Positions 54,032 through 61,700 of a stretch of 64,000 nt of DNA are shown here, one piece after another. The stretch is taken from contig NZ_CP108054.1 in NCBI RefSeq assembly GCF_036173125.1, forward strand, positions 4,650,001 to 4,714,000. The letters are read 5' to 3'. The notes beneath the pieces were generated by a model. The model did not search any database and was not told the origin of the DNA. It worked only from the letters and a program-made list of their open reading frames with translations. The stretch is from Streptomyces sp. NBC_00286 (GTDB lineage Bacteria; Actinomycetota; Actinomycetes; Streptomycetales; Streptomycetaceae). Each line of letters opens with the position of its first letter. The first letter of the stretch is position 1. A program made the position numbers and the translations under genes.

Positions 54032-55336
54032 CTAGCGACGCCGCCGCAGCACGCGCCCCAACACGATGGCCGAGGCCACCACAAGCGCGGCGGCCGGCGC
54101 GGCCCAGCGCAGCGCCGCGTTGCCGGACACGGCCTCGGGCGCCGGCACCGGCGCATACCGCCCACGCGGCGGCGCGTGATCGACCTCCTCCGCGCTACGC
54201 CCGATCATCGTCCGCCGAGCATGCGCGGCCTCGGCAGGAGGCTCCCCGTCCTCATCGTCGTCCTCGAACCCACCCTCGAAGTCGTCCTCGGCGAACGGAA
54301 CGAGCGGGGGCGGCGGAACCTCCGTCTCGTAGACGGAGGGTTCCTCGGCAGCCAAGGCCTCCCCGTCCCGGGCCCCTTCGGGCGGCGCGATCGCCGAGTC
54401 GGAACCGGCACTCGGCTCGGCGGCCGCGTCCTGCGCGGCTGGGTCGGACGCGGCCTCCGGCTCGGCAGCACCCTCGGTGTCACCAGCAACGGCCTCCGGC
54501 TCGGCAGCACCCTCGGCGTCACCAGCAACGGCCTCCGGCTCGGCAGCACCCTCGGCGTCACCAGCAACGGCCTCCGGCTCGGCAGCACCCTCGGCGTCAC
54601 CAGCAACGGCCTCCGGCTCGGCAGCACCCTCGGCGTCACCAGCAACGGCCTCCGGCTCGGCAGCACCGTCGGTGTCACCAGCAACGGCCTCAGCCTCACC
54701 AGCGGACTCGGCGTCACCAGCGCCCTTCGCCGCAGCAGAAGCCTGCCCCGCGCTGGCGCCCTCCGCCTCACCAGGAGCCATAGGCTCGGCAGAGCCTTCG
54801 GCCTCACCGGCAGCCCCAGGCTCGATAGAAGCGACTGCCTCACCAGGCACCTTGGCCTCACCAGCGTCCGGCTCGGCAGAAGCCGCCGCCACACCAGCCG
54901 CCCCCGCCGGCCCCCCGAAGCCCCCCGCCAAGTTCTCCGCGAACCGACTCAGCAACCGCGCCCCCGCCGAAGCCACCGCATCCGACGCCAGCTCGGTAAC
55001 CCGCCCGTCCCCCGAAGCCGTCCCCCCAAAGGCCAGCACCGAGCCCCCCTCAGCCGAGCGGAGCGACAACGTGAGCGCGAGCTTCACGGAGCCGGTCCCG
55101 CGGGCTTCGGTGGCGTCGCCTTCGATGGCGTACGAACCGTCGTCCTGGCCGGTGATCCGCAGCGTTCCGCGGTACGTGATGCTGTGGCTGCCGACGCGTA
55201 CCTTCAGGCGTCCGGAGACAGGCTCCGTTCCCGCGTCCTGCTGGAGCCCGGGCACCGCCCGGGCCACCCGCGCGGGATCGGCGAGCGCTTCCCGGAGACG
55301 TTCGACGGGAACCGGAACGAACACCTCATGCTCCAT
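54032..55336 (-). CDS. SRPBCC/CoxG-like protein with 13-residue repeats and C-terminal anchor
   Basis: 434 aa from the ATG at 55336. Residues 1-150 are a CoxG-type START-like domain (MEHEVFVPVPVERLREALAD, RVARAVPGLQQ, YAIEGDATEARGTGSVKLAL). Then about 230 Ala/Glu/Gly-rich residues including six tandem units EAVAGDxxGAAEP (39 bp each). An acidic stretch (AEDDFEGGFEDDDEDGE) and a final membrane helix (AAPAAALVVASAIVLGRVL) follow. CoxG proteins support CO dehydrogenase, but no cox genes are here, so a lipid-binding or tethering role is as likely. Confidence 0.8.
   Translation of the reverse strand: MEHEVFVPVPVERLREALADPARVARAVPGLQQDAGTEPVSGRLKVRVGSHSITYRGTLRITGQDDGSYAIEGDATEARGTGSVKLALTLSLRSAEGGSVLAFGGTASGDGRVTELASDAVASAGARLLSRFAENLAGGFGGPAGAAGVAAASAEPDAGEAKVPGEAVASIEPGAAGEAEGSAEPMAPGEAEGASAGQASAAAKGAGDAESAGEAEAVAGDTDGAAEPEAVAGDAEGAAEPEAVAGDAEGAAEPEAVAGDAEGAAEPEAVAGDAEGAAEPEAVAGDTEGAAEPEAASDPAAQDAAAEPSAGSDSAIAPPEGARDGEALAAEEPSVYETEVPPPPLVPFAEDDFEGGFEDDDEDGEPPAEAAHARRTMIGRSAEEVDHAPPRGRYAPVPAPEAVSGNAALRWAAPAAALVVASAIVLGRVLRRRR
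54442..54691. repeat. 39-bp tandem repeat (six units) in the CoxG-like gene
   Basis: caccagcaacggcctc recurs at 54481, 54520, 54559, 54598, 54637 and 54676, a strict 39-bp period. The units are almost identical at DNA level, indicating recent expansion. Confidence 0.92.
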
Positions 55337-55393
55337 GTCGGCCGAGCCTACCCAGCGTGGCCCGTTCCGCACCCATGTATCAGCGCATTCGGT

Positions 55394-56974
55394 TCAGCCC
55401 GCGTACCGCGGATGCACCAGCGTCGACGCGGGCAATCCCGGCACCCGGGTACGTTCCGCCGCCCGCGCCGCCCCGGGCAGGGACAGCACCGGTGCCGTAC
55501 GGGACGCGAGGACGAAGCCCCAGTCGCGCGGCGCCCCCGCCGGACCGCTCGTACGGTCGGGCCCGGCCGCGAAGCCGGAGTCGCGGCCGCCCACCCGGTA
55601 CGGCACGGTCCGCAGCCCCGCAGCCCGCAGCGTCGCGTCCACCGTCCAGAACACCCGCGGCCGGGACTCCACCGGACCCGCGTGCACGACGAGCCGCCCG
55701 CGCTCGGCGAGGACCCGCCGCGCGAGCCCGTAGAACTCCTGCGAGTACAGCTTCGTACTGGCCGTGATCCCGGGATCCGGCAGATCCGAGATCACCACGT
55801 CGTACGTGTCCGCGGTCTCCCTCAGCCACACGAATGCGTCCGCGTGCTGGACGCGCACCCGCGGATCCCCGAACGCGTCCTTGTTCAGCGCGGTCAGCGC
55901 CGGGTCGGTGCGCGCCAACCGCACGACGTCCGCGTCGAGTTCGGCCACATCGACCCGCCGTACGCCCGTGTGCCGGAGCACTTCGCGTACGGCGAGCCCG
56001 TCGCCGCCGCCGAGGATGAGCACGCGCGCGTGCGGGCCGTTTTCCATCGCCGGGTGCACCAACGACTCGTGATAGCGCCGTTCGTCGCGCCCGCTGACCC
56101 GCAGCCGCCCGTCGAGGAACAGGCTGAGCGGACGCCCGTCGGAGCCGCCCGCGAGGACGATCTCCTGTACGTCCGTCTGCAGCGCCACCCGTACGTCGTG
56201 GCCGTACACCGCCTGCCGCGCGGCCCGTTCGAAGTCGTCGACGTGGATGGCGGCGGAGCCGAGCAGCCCGAGGACGACGAGGTTGGCGACGACGAGCAGT
56301 TGGCGTCCGCGGCGGGTCAAGTCCTGCCGGAACAGGCCGAGTACGAGTGCACCGCCCGCGATCGCGTTGACGGCTCCGGTGATCAGCGCGCCGGTCAACT
56401 GGCCGAGCAGGGGCAGGAGCAGGAAGGGGAAGGCGAGTCCGCCGACCAGCGCGCCCACGTAGTCCGCGGCGAACAGGTCCGCGACCGCGCCGCCCGCGTC
56501 CTGTCGTCTGATCCGTTGGATCAGCTCCATCAGGAGGGGCACTTCGGCGCCGATGAGCAGTCCGATCACCAGTGAGAGGACGACGAGCAGATGACGGGAG
56601 CCGCCCTCCCAGGCCCCGCCCCAGTGGCCGGTCCAGGCGAAGGCGGCGTACTGGGCCATCGCGCTGCAGCCGCCGACCAGCGCGAGCAGCGCCTCGATCG
56701 CGCCGAAGCCGGCGGCGGCGTGGTGACGCAGGCGTTTGGCCACGAGTGAGCCGATGCCCATCGCGAAGACCATGACCGAGAGCACGACGGAGGCCTGGGT
56801 GACGGAGTCGCCTATCAAGTACGAGGCGAGGGCTACGAGTTCCAGTTCGTAGACGAGTCCGCAGGCTGCGCAGACGAAGACGCCCGCGAGTACTAGGGCG
56901 CGGCCTGTGGCTGCTTTGACCGGCAGCCGCGGACGGCCTCCGGCGGGAGCGTGCGGTTCGATCACCCCGGTCAC
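55394..56974 (-). CDS. Membrane spermidine synthase-like protein
   Basis: 526 aa. About seven membrane helices in the first 230 residues ([21 protein letters not shown] ...), then a spermidine synthase domain: [56 protein letters not shown] and [11 protein letters not shown]. This fused form is common in actinobacteria. It transfers aminopropyl groups in soluble relatives; the in vivo reaction of membrane forms is unclear. Starts at GTG 56974. Confidence 0.9.
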   Translation of the reverse strand: MTGVIEPHAPAGGRPRLPVKAATGRALVLAGVFVCAACGLVYELELVALASYLIGDSVTQASVVLSVMVFAMGIGSLVAKRLRHHAAAGFGAIEALLALVGGCSAMAQYAAFAWTGHWGGAWEGGSRHLLVVLSLVIGLLIGAEVPLLMELIQRIRRQDAGGAVADLFAADYVGALVGGLAFPFLLLPLLGQLTGALITGAVNAIAGGALVLGLFRQDLTRRGRQLLVVANLVVLGLLGSAAIHVDDFERAARQAVYGHDVRVALQTDVQEIVLAGGSDGRPLSLFLDGRLRVSGRDERRYHESLVHPAMENGPHARVLILGGGDGLAVREVLRHTGVRRVDVAELDADVVRLARTDPALTALNKDAFGDPRVRVQHADAFVWLRETADTYDVVISDLPDPGITASTKLYSQEFYGLARRVLAERGRLVVHAGPVESRPRVFWTVDATLRAAGLRTVPYRVGGRDSGFAAGPDRTSGPAGAPRDWGFVLASRTAPVLSLPGAARAAERTRVPGLPASTLVHPRYAG

Positions 56975-57059
56975 AGTACGTCACGCCTGCAGCGGGCTGG
57001 GTCACTCGCACGTGTGGAGCTTCCGCCTGTTTCGTCTGCGGCTGCCGGTAGTTGGTGGT

Positions 57060-57116
57060 TGCTCGCGCCCACGCGGCGGAGCCGCAAATCAACACAGCCC
57101 CGCGCCCCTTACAGGG
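57060..57116. repeat. Dispersed intergenic repeat, class B copy 1
   Basis: Reads as the reverse complement of 60231-60285: both contain gcgcggggctgt, then tgatttgcggctc or caatttgcggctc, then gccgcgtgggcgcga. The DUF2617 stop codon (57109-57111) lies inside it. Confidence 0.7.
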
Positions 57117-57630
57117 CCGCTACCGGAACCCTCACCCCAACTCTCGTCCTCGTCGCCACCAGTTGACCGTCCTGGGGATACGCGTGCCAAGTCCTCCAGT
57201 GGACCTGGCCCTCGTGGTGTTGGGCCAGTAGGGCTGTGAAGGCGTGGGGGTTGCCTGGGAAGACTCCTGCCAGGCCGTGGGGGTGGTCGGAGACCAGGGC
57301 CAGGAGTTCTTGGGCTCGGCCTGCGAAGGAGCCGCGTGACAACGTTTCTACTCGGGCCGCGAACTCGTACTCCCACTCTCCCACGCGTTTGGCGACGCCC
57401 AGCGGCAGGGGGGTGCTGCTGCCGGGGATACAGGCGACGGTCTCCGAACAGGTGCCGTTCTGTTCTTCCAGGAGGACCTGGTGGGAGGCGCCGAGGAGTC
57501 TCAACTGGAGCTTAGCGCCGGACAGTTCGAGGTCGAGGGTCGCGAGCGCGGGGAGCGGCTCGCGTCCCAGGGCCCAGGCGAGGTCGGCCGCGCGCGTGTC
57601 GGTATAGGCGGTGTTGAGATTCGTGAGCAT
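57109..57630 (-). CDS. DUF2617 family protein
   Basis: 173 aa from the ATG at 57630. Opens MLTNLNTAYTDTRAADLAWAL, with LELSGAKLQLRLLGASHQVLLE and FPGNPHAFTALLAQ. DUF2617 is a cytosolic actinobacterial family without known function. The last codons and the TAA lie within a class B intergenic repeat. Confidence 0.88.
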   Translation of the reverse strand: MLTNLNTAYTDTRAADLAWALGREPLPALATLDLELSGAKLQLRLLGASHQVLLEEQNGTCSETVACIPGSSTPLPLGVAKRVGEWEYEFAARVETLSRGSFAGRAQELLALVSDHPHGLAGVFPGNPHAFTALLAQHHEGQVHWRTWHAYPQDGQLVATRTRVGVRVPVAAL

Positions 57631-58031
57631 GGGTCGGCTCCGCTGGCACGCAAAGGGTGAGTGGGTCCGTCGCACCCCGCGCCGGCGCCGGGAAATCGCC
57701 CGGTCTGCCTGCTCAGAAGGATGTGTCGGGGGCTGCGTCGGATTAGCAGGGAATCATGAAAAGCGCTTCTGCCAAAGCAGTTTTACCCATGTTCGTGCGG
57801 TTTCCATCCATCCGAGGGCTCCCCAGCTCACCAGTTCAACCTGGGAGTGCGCCCCCGGCTCCCGAGTGCGCCGCGCGCGCCCCAACTGCCAAGCGCCCTG
57901 CGGGACATGGACACACAGCAAGGCGTCCGCCGGAAAGTGTGACACTTTGGCGCTGAGTGTCACACTTCGGCGGACGCCTCATGGTGCCGGACGGCCCGGA
58001 TGCGGTTCCCCCGCGGACCAGCTGCCCCGTG
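57631..58031. other. Intergenic region with a large hairpin
   Basis: About 400 nt. Contains the hairpin 57922-57978. Open frames on both strands near 57754-57963 have mixed codon use and no ribosome binding site, so I do not call a gene. Confidence 0.5.
57922..57978 (-). terminator. Long hairpin after the Gly/Cys-rich peptide gene
   Basis: ggcgtccgccg...agtgtgacact (57922-57946) pairs with agtgtcacactt...ggacgcc (57956-57978) over about 23 bp with a small bulge and a 9-nt loop. Confidence 0.75.
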
Positions 58032-58274
58032 TCAGCTGCCTCCGCCGCCGCATCCTCCCCCGCCGCCCCCGCAGGACGACCCGCCTCCGCAGGCCGAGCC
58101 GCCGCTGCACGACGAACCCCCGTGGTAACCGCCGCCGCCCGAGGTCCACCAGCTGCCGCCCCGCCTGGAGCCTCTGTACGAACGTGAGCGCGACCTCCTG
58201 CTGTCGCTCTTCGCGATGACCACACCGATGACGACCACTGCTGCGACCACCGCCAGGATGATGCCGATGTTCAT
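58032..58274 (-). CDS. Small membrane protein with Gly/Cys-rich tail
   Basis: 80 aa from the ATG at 58274, with GGAGG upstream. One N-terminal helix (MNIGIILAVVAAVVVIGVVI), a basic Ser/Arg segment (SDSRRSRSRSYRGSRRGGS), then a 35-residue tail of Gly, Ser and Cys (SSCSGGSACGGGSSC then GGGGGGCGGGGS) with five cysteines. The tail resembles those of TIGR04222-type membrane proteins and, superficially, heterocycle-forming peptides such as microcin B17. No modification enzyme is adjacent. Function unknown. Confidence 0.75.
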   Translation of the reverse strand: MNIGIILAVVAAVVVIGVVIAKSDSRRSRSRSYRGSRRGGSWWTSGGGGYHGGSSCSGGSACGGGSSCGGGGGGCGGGGS

Positions 58275-58434
58275 GGCGTCACCCTCCTTTCGTCGTTCCC
58301 CCGAAGCGACCCCCCGTGGGCGTTGCTTCTCACTTGTGTTTCGGTCTGCTTCCTTGCTGTTCCCGCTTGCTTCGTTCCGGGTTCCTTCTTGCGTGAGAGG
58401 GGGATGCCCCCGGCCCTCGGAGCTCAAGCCGGAG

Positions 58435-58464
58435 TTGAGCAACTCCAGAGGTTGCGCGCAGGAT
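58435..58464 (+). promoter_or_regulatory. Promoter of the aminotransferase gene
   Basis: TTGAGC (58435-58440), 18 nt, CAGGAT (58459-58464), then 7 nt to the ATG at 58472: a full promoter predicting a leaderless mRNA. Confidence 0.6.
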
Positions 58465-58471
58465 GGCCGCC

Positions 58472-59653
58472 ATGACCTCCACCGCGCGCCCGCTCCTGAA
58501 CCGCCGTCTCGCCGAGTTCGGGACGACGATCTTCGCCGAGATGTCCGCCCTGGCCCTGAGCACCGGCTCCATCAACCTCGGCCAGGGCTTTCCCGACACC
58601 GACGGCCCCGAGGAGATCCGCGAGGCGGCCGTACGGGCGCTGCGCGACGGCCGCGGCAACCAGTACCCGCCGGGCCCCGGCATCCCCGAGCTGCGCACGG
58701 CGATCGCCGCACATCAGGAGCGCCGGTACGGGCTCACGTACGACCCCGACACCGACGTCCTCGTCACGGCGGGCGCGACGGAGGCGATCGCGGCCGCGCT
58801 GCTCGCCCTGCTGGAACCCGGCGACGAGGTGATCGCGCTCGAGCCGTACTACGACTCGTACGCGGCCTGTATCGCGATGGCGGGCGGCACCCGTGTCCCC
58901 GTGACGCTGCGCCCGCACGAGGGCTCGTTCCGGCTGGACCTGGACGAGCTGCGCGACGCGGTCACCGACCGCACCCGCCTCCTGCTGATCAACACCCCGC
59001 ACAACCCCACCGGCACGGTCCTCACCCGCGAGGAACTCACCGCGATCGCGGCACTCGCCGTGGAACGCGACCTCCTCGTCGTCACCGACGAGGTCTACGA
59101 ACACCTGGTCTTCGACGAGGCCGAACACATCCCCCTCGCGACCCTTCCCGGAATGCGCGACCGCACGGTCACCATCGGGTCGGCCGGAAAGAGCTTCTCC
59201 TTCACCGGGTGGAAGGTCGGCTGGGTGACGGCGTCCCGGGAACTCGTCTCGGCCGTCCGCTCGGCCAAGCAGTTCCTGACGTACGTCGCTTCCGGGCCCT
59301 TCCAGTACGCCGTGGCCGAGGCTCTACGCCTGCCCGGAACGTACTTCGAGGAGTTCCGTGCGGACATGCGCGCCAAGCGGGACCTGCTCGCGGGCGGCCT
59401 GGAGCAGGCGGGCTTCAAGGTCTTCCGACCGGCCGGAACGTACTTCATCACCACCGACATCCGGCCCCTCGGCGAGAGCGACGGCTTCGCCTTCTGCCGC
59501 GCGCTGCCGGAGCGCTGCGGGGTGGTGGCGATCCCCAACGCCGTCTTCTACGACCACCGCGAGCAGGGCGCGCCCTTCGTACGGTTCGCCTTCTGCAAGC
59601 GGACGACAGTGCTGGAAGAGGCGGCCGCCCGGCTCAAGACGCTGACCGCATAA
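58472..59653 (+). CDS. PLP-dependent class I/II aminotransferase
   Basis: 393 aa from the ATG at 58472, chosen because a promoter sits 7 nt before it; an ATG at 58463 falls inside the -10. Fold type I: INLGQGFPDTDGPEEI, YEPYYDSY-like substrate strand (ALEPYYDSYAACIAMAG), NTPHNPTGTVLTREEL, VTDEVYEHLVF and PLP lysine in GSAGKSFSFTGWKVGW (K240). This matches the methionine/kynurenine/glutamine aminotransferase group. Given the kynurenine genes 14 kb away, kynurenine is one possible substrate, unproven. Confidence 0.9.
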   Translation: MTSTARPLLNRRLAEFGTTIFAEMSALALSTGSINLGQGFPDTDGPEEIREAAVRALRDGRGNQYPPGPGIPELRTAIAAHQERRYGLTYDPDTDVLVTAGATEAIAAALLALLEPGDEVIALEPYYDSYAACIAMAGGTRVPVTLRPHEGSFRLDLDELRDAVTDRTRLLLINTPHNPTGTVLTREELTAIAALAVERDLLVVTDEVYEHLVFDEAEHIPLATLPGMRDRTVTIGSAGKSFSFTGWKVGWVTASRELVSAVRSAKQFLTYVASGPFQYAVAEALRLPGTYFEEFRADMRAKRDLLAGGLEQAGFKVFRPAGTYFITTDIRPLGESDGFAFCRALPERCGVVAIPNAVFYDHREQGAPFVRFAFCKRTTVLEEAAARLKTLTA

Positions 59654-59704
59654 CAGCCGGCGGCAGGCGTACCCGCACCGGGTGCCGACCACACGGGCCG
59701 GTGC

Positions 59705-60013
59705 TCATGACCCGACGGAGGTTTCCCCGCCGGTCCTCCTGCTCGGCCACCGGGCCGACCGACCCCGCGCAACCCGCGCCGCCGCGAGCGCCCGACCGCG
59801 GTAGCCGCGCAACTGGCTCCGGGACAGCCTGGCCCGCTGCCCGCCGCCCGCGATCAGGGCGTTGACCGACACCATCGGGTCGCCTCCGACCGTCCGCGCC
59901 ACCAAGGCCCCGACCACCAGCGGGACCAGCACCACCGAGAGGGCCGAACCGGTGGCGGTGACCGTGGCGGTGGCTTTCCGGAGGGGGCGTGTGCGTGTGC
60001 TGTCCGTGGTCAT
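59705..60013 (-). CDS. Small single-helix protein, hypothetical
   Basis: 102 aa. A Thr/Arg/Lys-rich lead, a hydrophobic helix (SALSVVLVPLVVGALVARTVG), then an Arg/Ala/Gly-rich tail (RARLSRSQLRGYRGRALAAAR). Third-position GC is high throughout, supporting a real gene, but no Shine-Dalgarno is seen. Function unknown. Confidence 0.5.
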   Translation of the reverse strand: MTTDSTRTRPLRKATATVTATGSALSVVLVPLVVGALVARTVGGDPMVSVNALIAGGGQRARLSRSQLRGYRGRALAAARVARGRSARWPSRRTGGETSVGS

Positions 60014-60416
60014 GCCGACAGTGCACCAGCCGCCCCGGATCCGGGGATACCGGGCAACGTACTCAGTCGCTGCAGCCGGGATACTCAGGTCACGGGGCGC
60101 GCAGGGCGAGCGTGAGTTCGCCGATGACGCGGCCGTCGAGCACGCGTGTAGTCGATGGCTGAAGGCGGCTACGGAGCGGCTGCTCAAGCTACGGCAGTAG
60201 TCCGGCGGGGCGCGACCAGCGCCCGAAGGGGCGCGGGGCTGTATCAATTTGCGGCTCGGCCGCGTGGGCGCGACCAGCCCCAGCGGAGTGGTTGCTGCTG
60301 TGAGAGCCCTGCCACGACGGCGAGAGCCCGGCCCGGGTCCGCGACCTACTCTGGTCGCGCCCCCTGACCGGGCTCTCGTACGCGTACGGGGCGAGGCCCC
60401 TGGAAACCTGCGGACG
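60014..60416. other. Intergenic region with gene remnant and class B repeat
   Basis: About 400 nt. On the minus strand the codons from about 60185 to the TGA at 60092-60090 read TTRVLDGRVIGELTLALRAP at their end with good codon use, possibly the 3' end of a lost gene. The class B repeat occupies 60216-60290. The rest shows nothing I can assign. Confidence 0.45.
60216..60290. repeat. Dispersed intergenic repeat, class B copy 2
   Basis: Matches the reverse complement of 57060-57112 over about 50 nt (gcgcggggctgt ... tttgcggctc ... gcgtgggcgcga). Confidence 0.7.
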
Positions 60417-60953
60417 CTACTCCGCGTCGTCGTCGGGCTTCTCGGCGTCGTTGACCTCCTGCTCGAGGCCGAGCTGCTCGACGAGCCACTTGTCGAACTC
60501 GATGGCGGCCCGCACCCAGCTGACCGTCGAGGACACGAAGTGCTCCAGGCTGACACCGGTACCGATCAGCATCTGCGCCTCGCCGATGAGGCGGACGGTG
60601 CCGTCGTCGTGCGTGTGGCTGTAGACCTTGGGCCACAGCGTGCGCCGGTTCCAGTCATCGATCGACTCGAGGAGCTGGGGCTTCTCGTCGATCTTGTGCG
60701 GGCGGTCGTAGAACGTCCGCACCGAGAAGACCTGCTGGTCTCCCTCGCCACGGAACATGAAGTACGTACGGAACTGCTCCCACGGCGCCGCGAGGTCACC
60801 CTCGTCGTCGACGACGTACTTCAGCTCCATCTGGTCCAGGAGCTGCTTCACGAGGTCCTGATCCGGGACGACGGGGCCCGCTGGTCCGCCGCTCTGCGGC
60901 TCTGGCTCGGGCTGGCCCCCGAAGTTCGGAATCGAGGACGGGTCGATGGACAT
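60417..60953 (-). CDS. YbjN domain protein
   Basis: 178 aa from the ATG at 60953, with AGGAG at 9-nt spacing. YbjN fold: DLVKQLLDQMELKYVVDDEGDL, FRTYFMFRGEGDQQVFSVRTFY, LESIDDWNRRTLWPKVYSHT and SSTVSWVRAAIEFDKWLVEQL. Resembles type III secretion chaperones in fold and is cytosolic. The acidic C-terminus is species-specific. Function unknown. Confidence 0.88.
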   Translation of the reverse strand: MSIDPSSIPNFGGQPEPEPQSGGPAGPVVPDQDLVKQLLDQMELKYVVDDEGDLAAPWEQFRTYFMFRGEGDQQVFSVRTFYDRPHKIDEKPQLLESIDDWNRRTLWPKVYSHTHDDGTVRLIGEAQMLIGTGVSLEHFVSSTVSWVRAAIEFDKWLVEQLGLEQEVNDAEKPDDDAE

Positions 60954-61119
60954 ACTTGGACACTCCTGTGCTCGTCTGGCTCGTCCGGCCATAGCTGAGA
61001 CCAGACGTACACCGCCACCCTCTCTCTCTTGCCCCATGACCGGCAACCGCCCCAGGGAAAGGCCTCCCGAATGTGGCCGAATGAGCCCTGGTCCTGCGGT
61101 CTGCTCCTGCGATCTGCGC

Positions 61120-61440
61120 TCAGAACAGGCCGAGCTTGAGCATGAGGGCTTGGTCGACGTCCATCAGCTCGTCGGCATCGAGAGAGGCATTGAAGTGGCC
61201 GAGTCGCTCGGGCGTGACCGAGTGGATCTGGTCGGTCAGGACGCGTGTCGACTTCCCGTCGAGTTCGATCTCCGGGCGGTACCCAGCAGGGCCGGCACTC
61301 GCCGACGTGAGCGCGACCGTGACCGTGCTCGTTGAGAAGCGGTCGGACTGGATGACGACCGCGCAACGCCGCCCCTGCTGCTCGTGGCCGCGCGCATCGG
61401 GCGCGGCCTTGATCTCGTAGATCGCCCCCCGGAAGGTCAC
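61120..61440 (-). CDS. MazF/PemK-type endoribonuclease toxin, TA module 3
   Basis: 106 aa. PemK fold: RGAIYEIKAAPDARGHEQQGRRCAVVIQSD, then VALTSASAGPAGYRPEIEL, RVLTDQIHSVTPERLG and the final helix. The Arg and Thr of these blocks form the RNA-cutting site in MazF. Overlaps the antitoxin stop (ATGA). Lies downstream of clpB on the same strand. Confidence 0.9.
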   Translation of the reverse strand: MTFRGAIYEIKAAPDARGHEQQGRRCAVVIQSDRFSTSTVTVALTSASAGPAGYRPEIELDGKSTRVLTDQIHSVTPERLGHFNASLDADELMDVDQALMLKLGLF

Positions 61441-61661
61441 TCGGCGACACCCATGTACCGCTGAATGGCGAGCATCTCCGCCTGGTCGTCCGGGTCGTTG
61501 GCAAGGCGCTCGGCGTCAGCCTTCGCCTGCACGATCAGTTTCGCCCTGTACGCGCGCAGAAGCGCATGCCGCACGGCCTCCCTACGGGAGCCGTACTCCT
61601 CCACCAGTGCGCTCAGCGCTGTCTCCATGGCCTCGTCCGTGCGGACGTTCAGAGTGCCCAT
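61437..61661 (-). CDS. Antitoxin, TA module 3
   Basis: 74 aa from the ATG at 61661. MGTLNVRTDEAMETALSALVEEYGSRREAVRHALLRAY fits a ribbon-helix-helix fold; the rest (ADAERLANDPDDQAEMLAIQRYMG) would wrap the toxin. TACGCT 6 nt before the ATG suggests a leaderless mRNA. Three 10-bp repeats overlap the promoter and the clpB stop codon. Confidence 0.85.
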   Translation of the reverse strand: MGTLNVRTDEAMETALSALVEEYGSRREAVRHALLRAYRAKLIVQAKADAERLANDPDDQAEMLAIQRYMGVAE

Positions 61662-61670
61662 GGAGACAGC

Positions 61671-61700
61671 GTATTGCGCCGTATTACGCCGTATTACAAC
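61671..61700. promoter_or_regulatory. Three 10-bp tandem repeats before the MazEF pair
   Basis: gtattgcgcc, gtattacgcc and gtattacaac follow one another. They cover the predicted promoter and the clpB stop (61694-61696). One helical turn per unit suits cooperative antitoxin binding. Confidence 0.6.

Noticed and set aside
54442..54691. Regular 39-bp repeats as a CRISPR array
   Set aside because: Units are contiguous with no unique spacers and lie in frame inside a gene.
54032..55336. CO dehydrogenase accessory role for the CoxG-like protein
   Set aside because: No coxL/M/S or maturation genes in the window.
57754..57963. Small genes on either strand between DUF2617 and the Gly/Cys-rich gene
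   Set aside because: Mixed third-position GC and no ribosome binding site.
58032..58136. Microcin B17-like heterocycle peptide
   Set aside because: The Gly/Cys tail is attached to a membrane helix, and no YcaO, dehydrogenase or leader is nearby; kept only as a possibility in findings.
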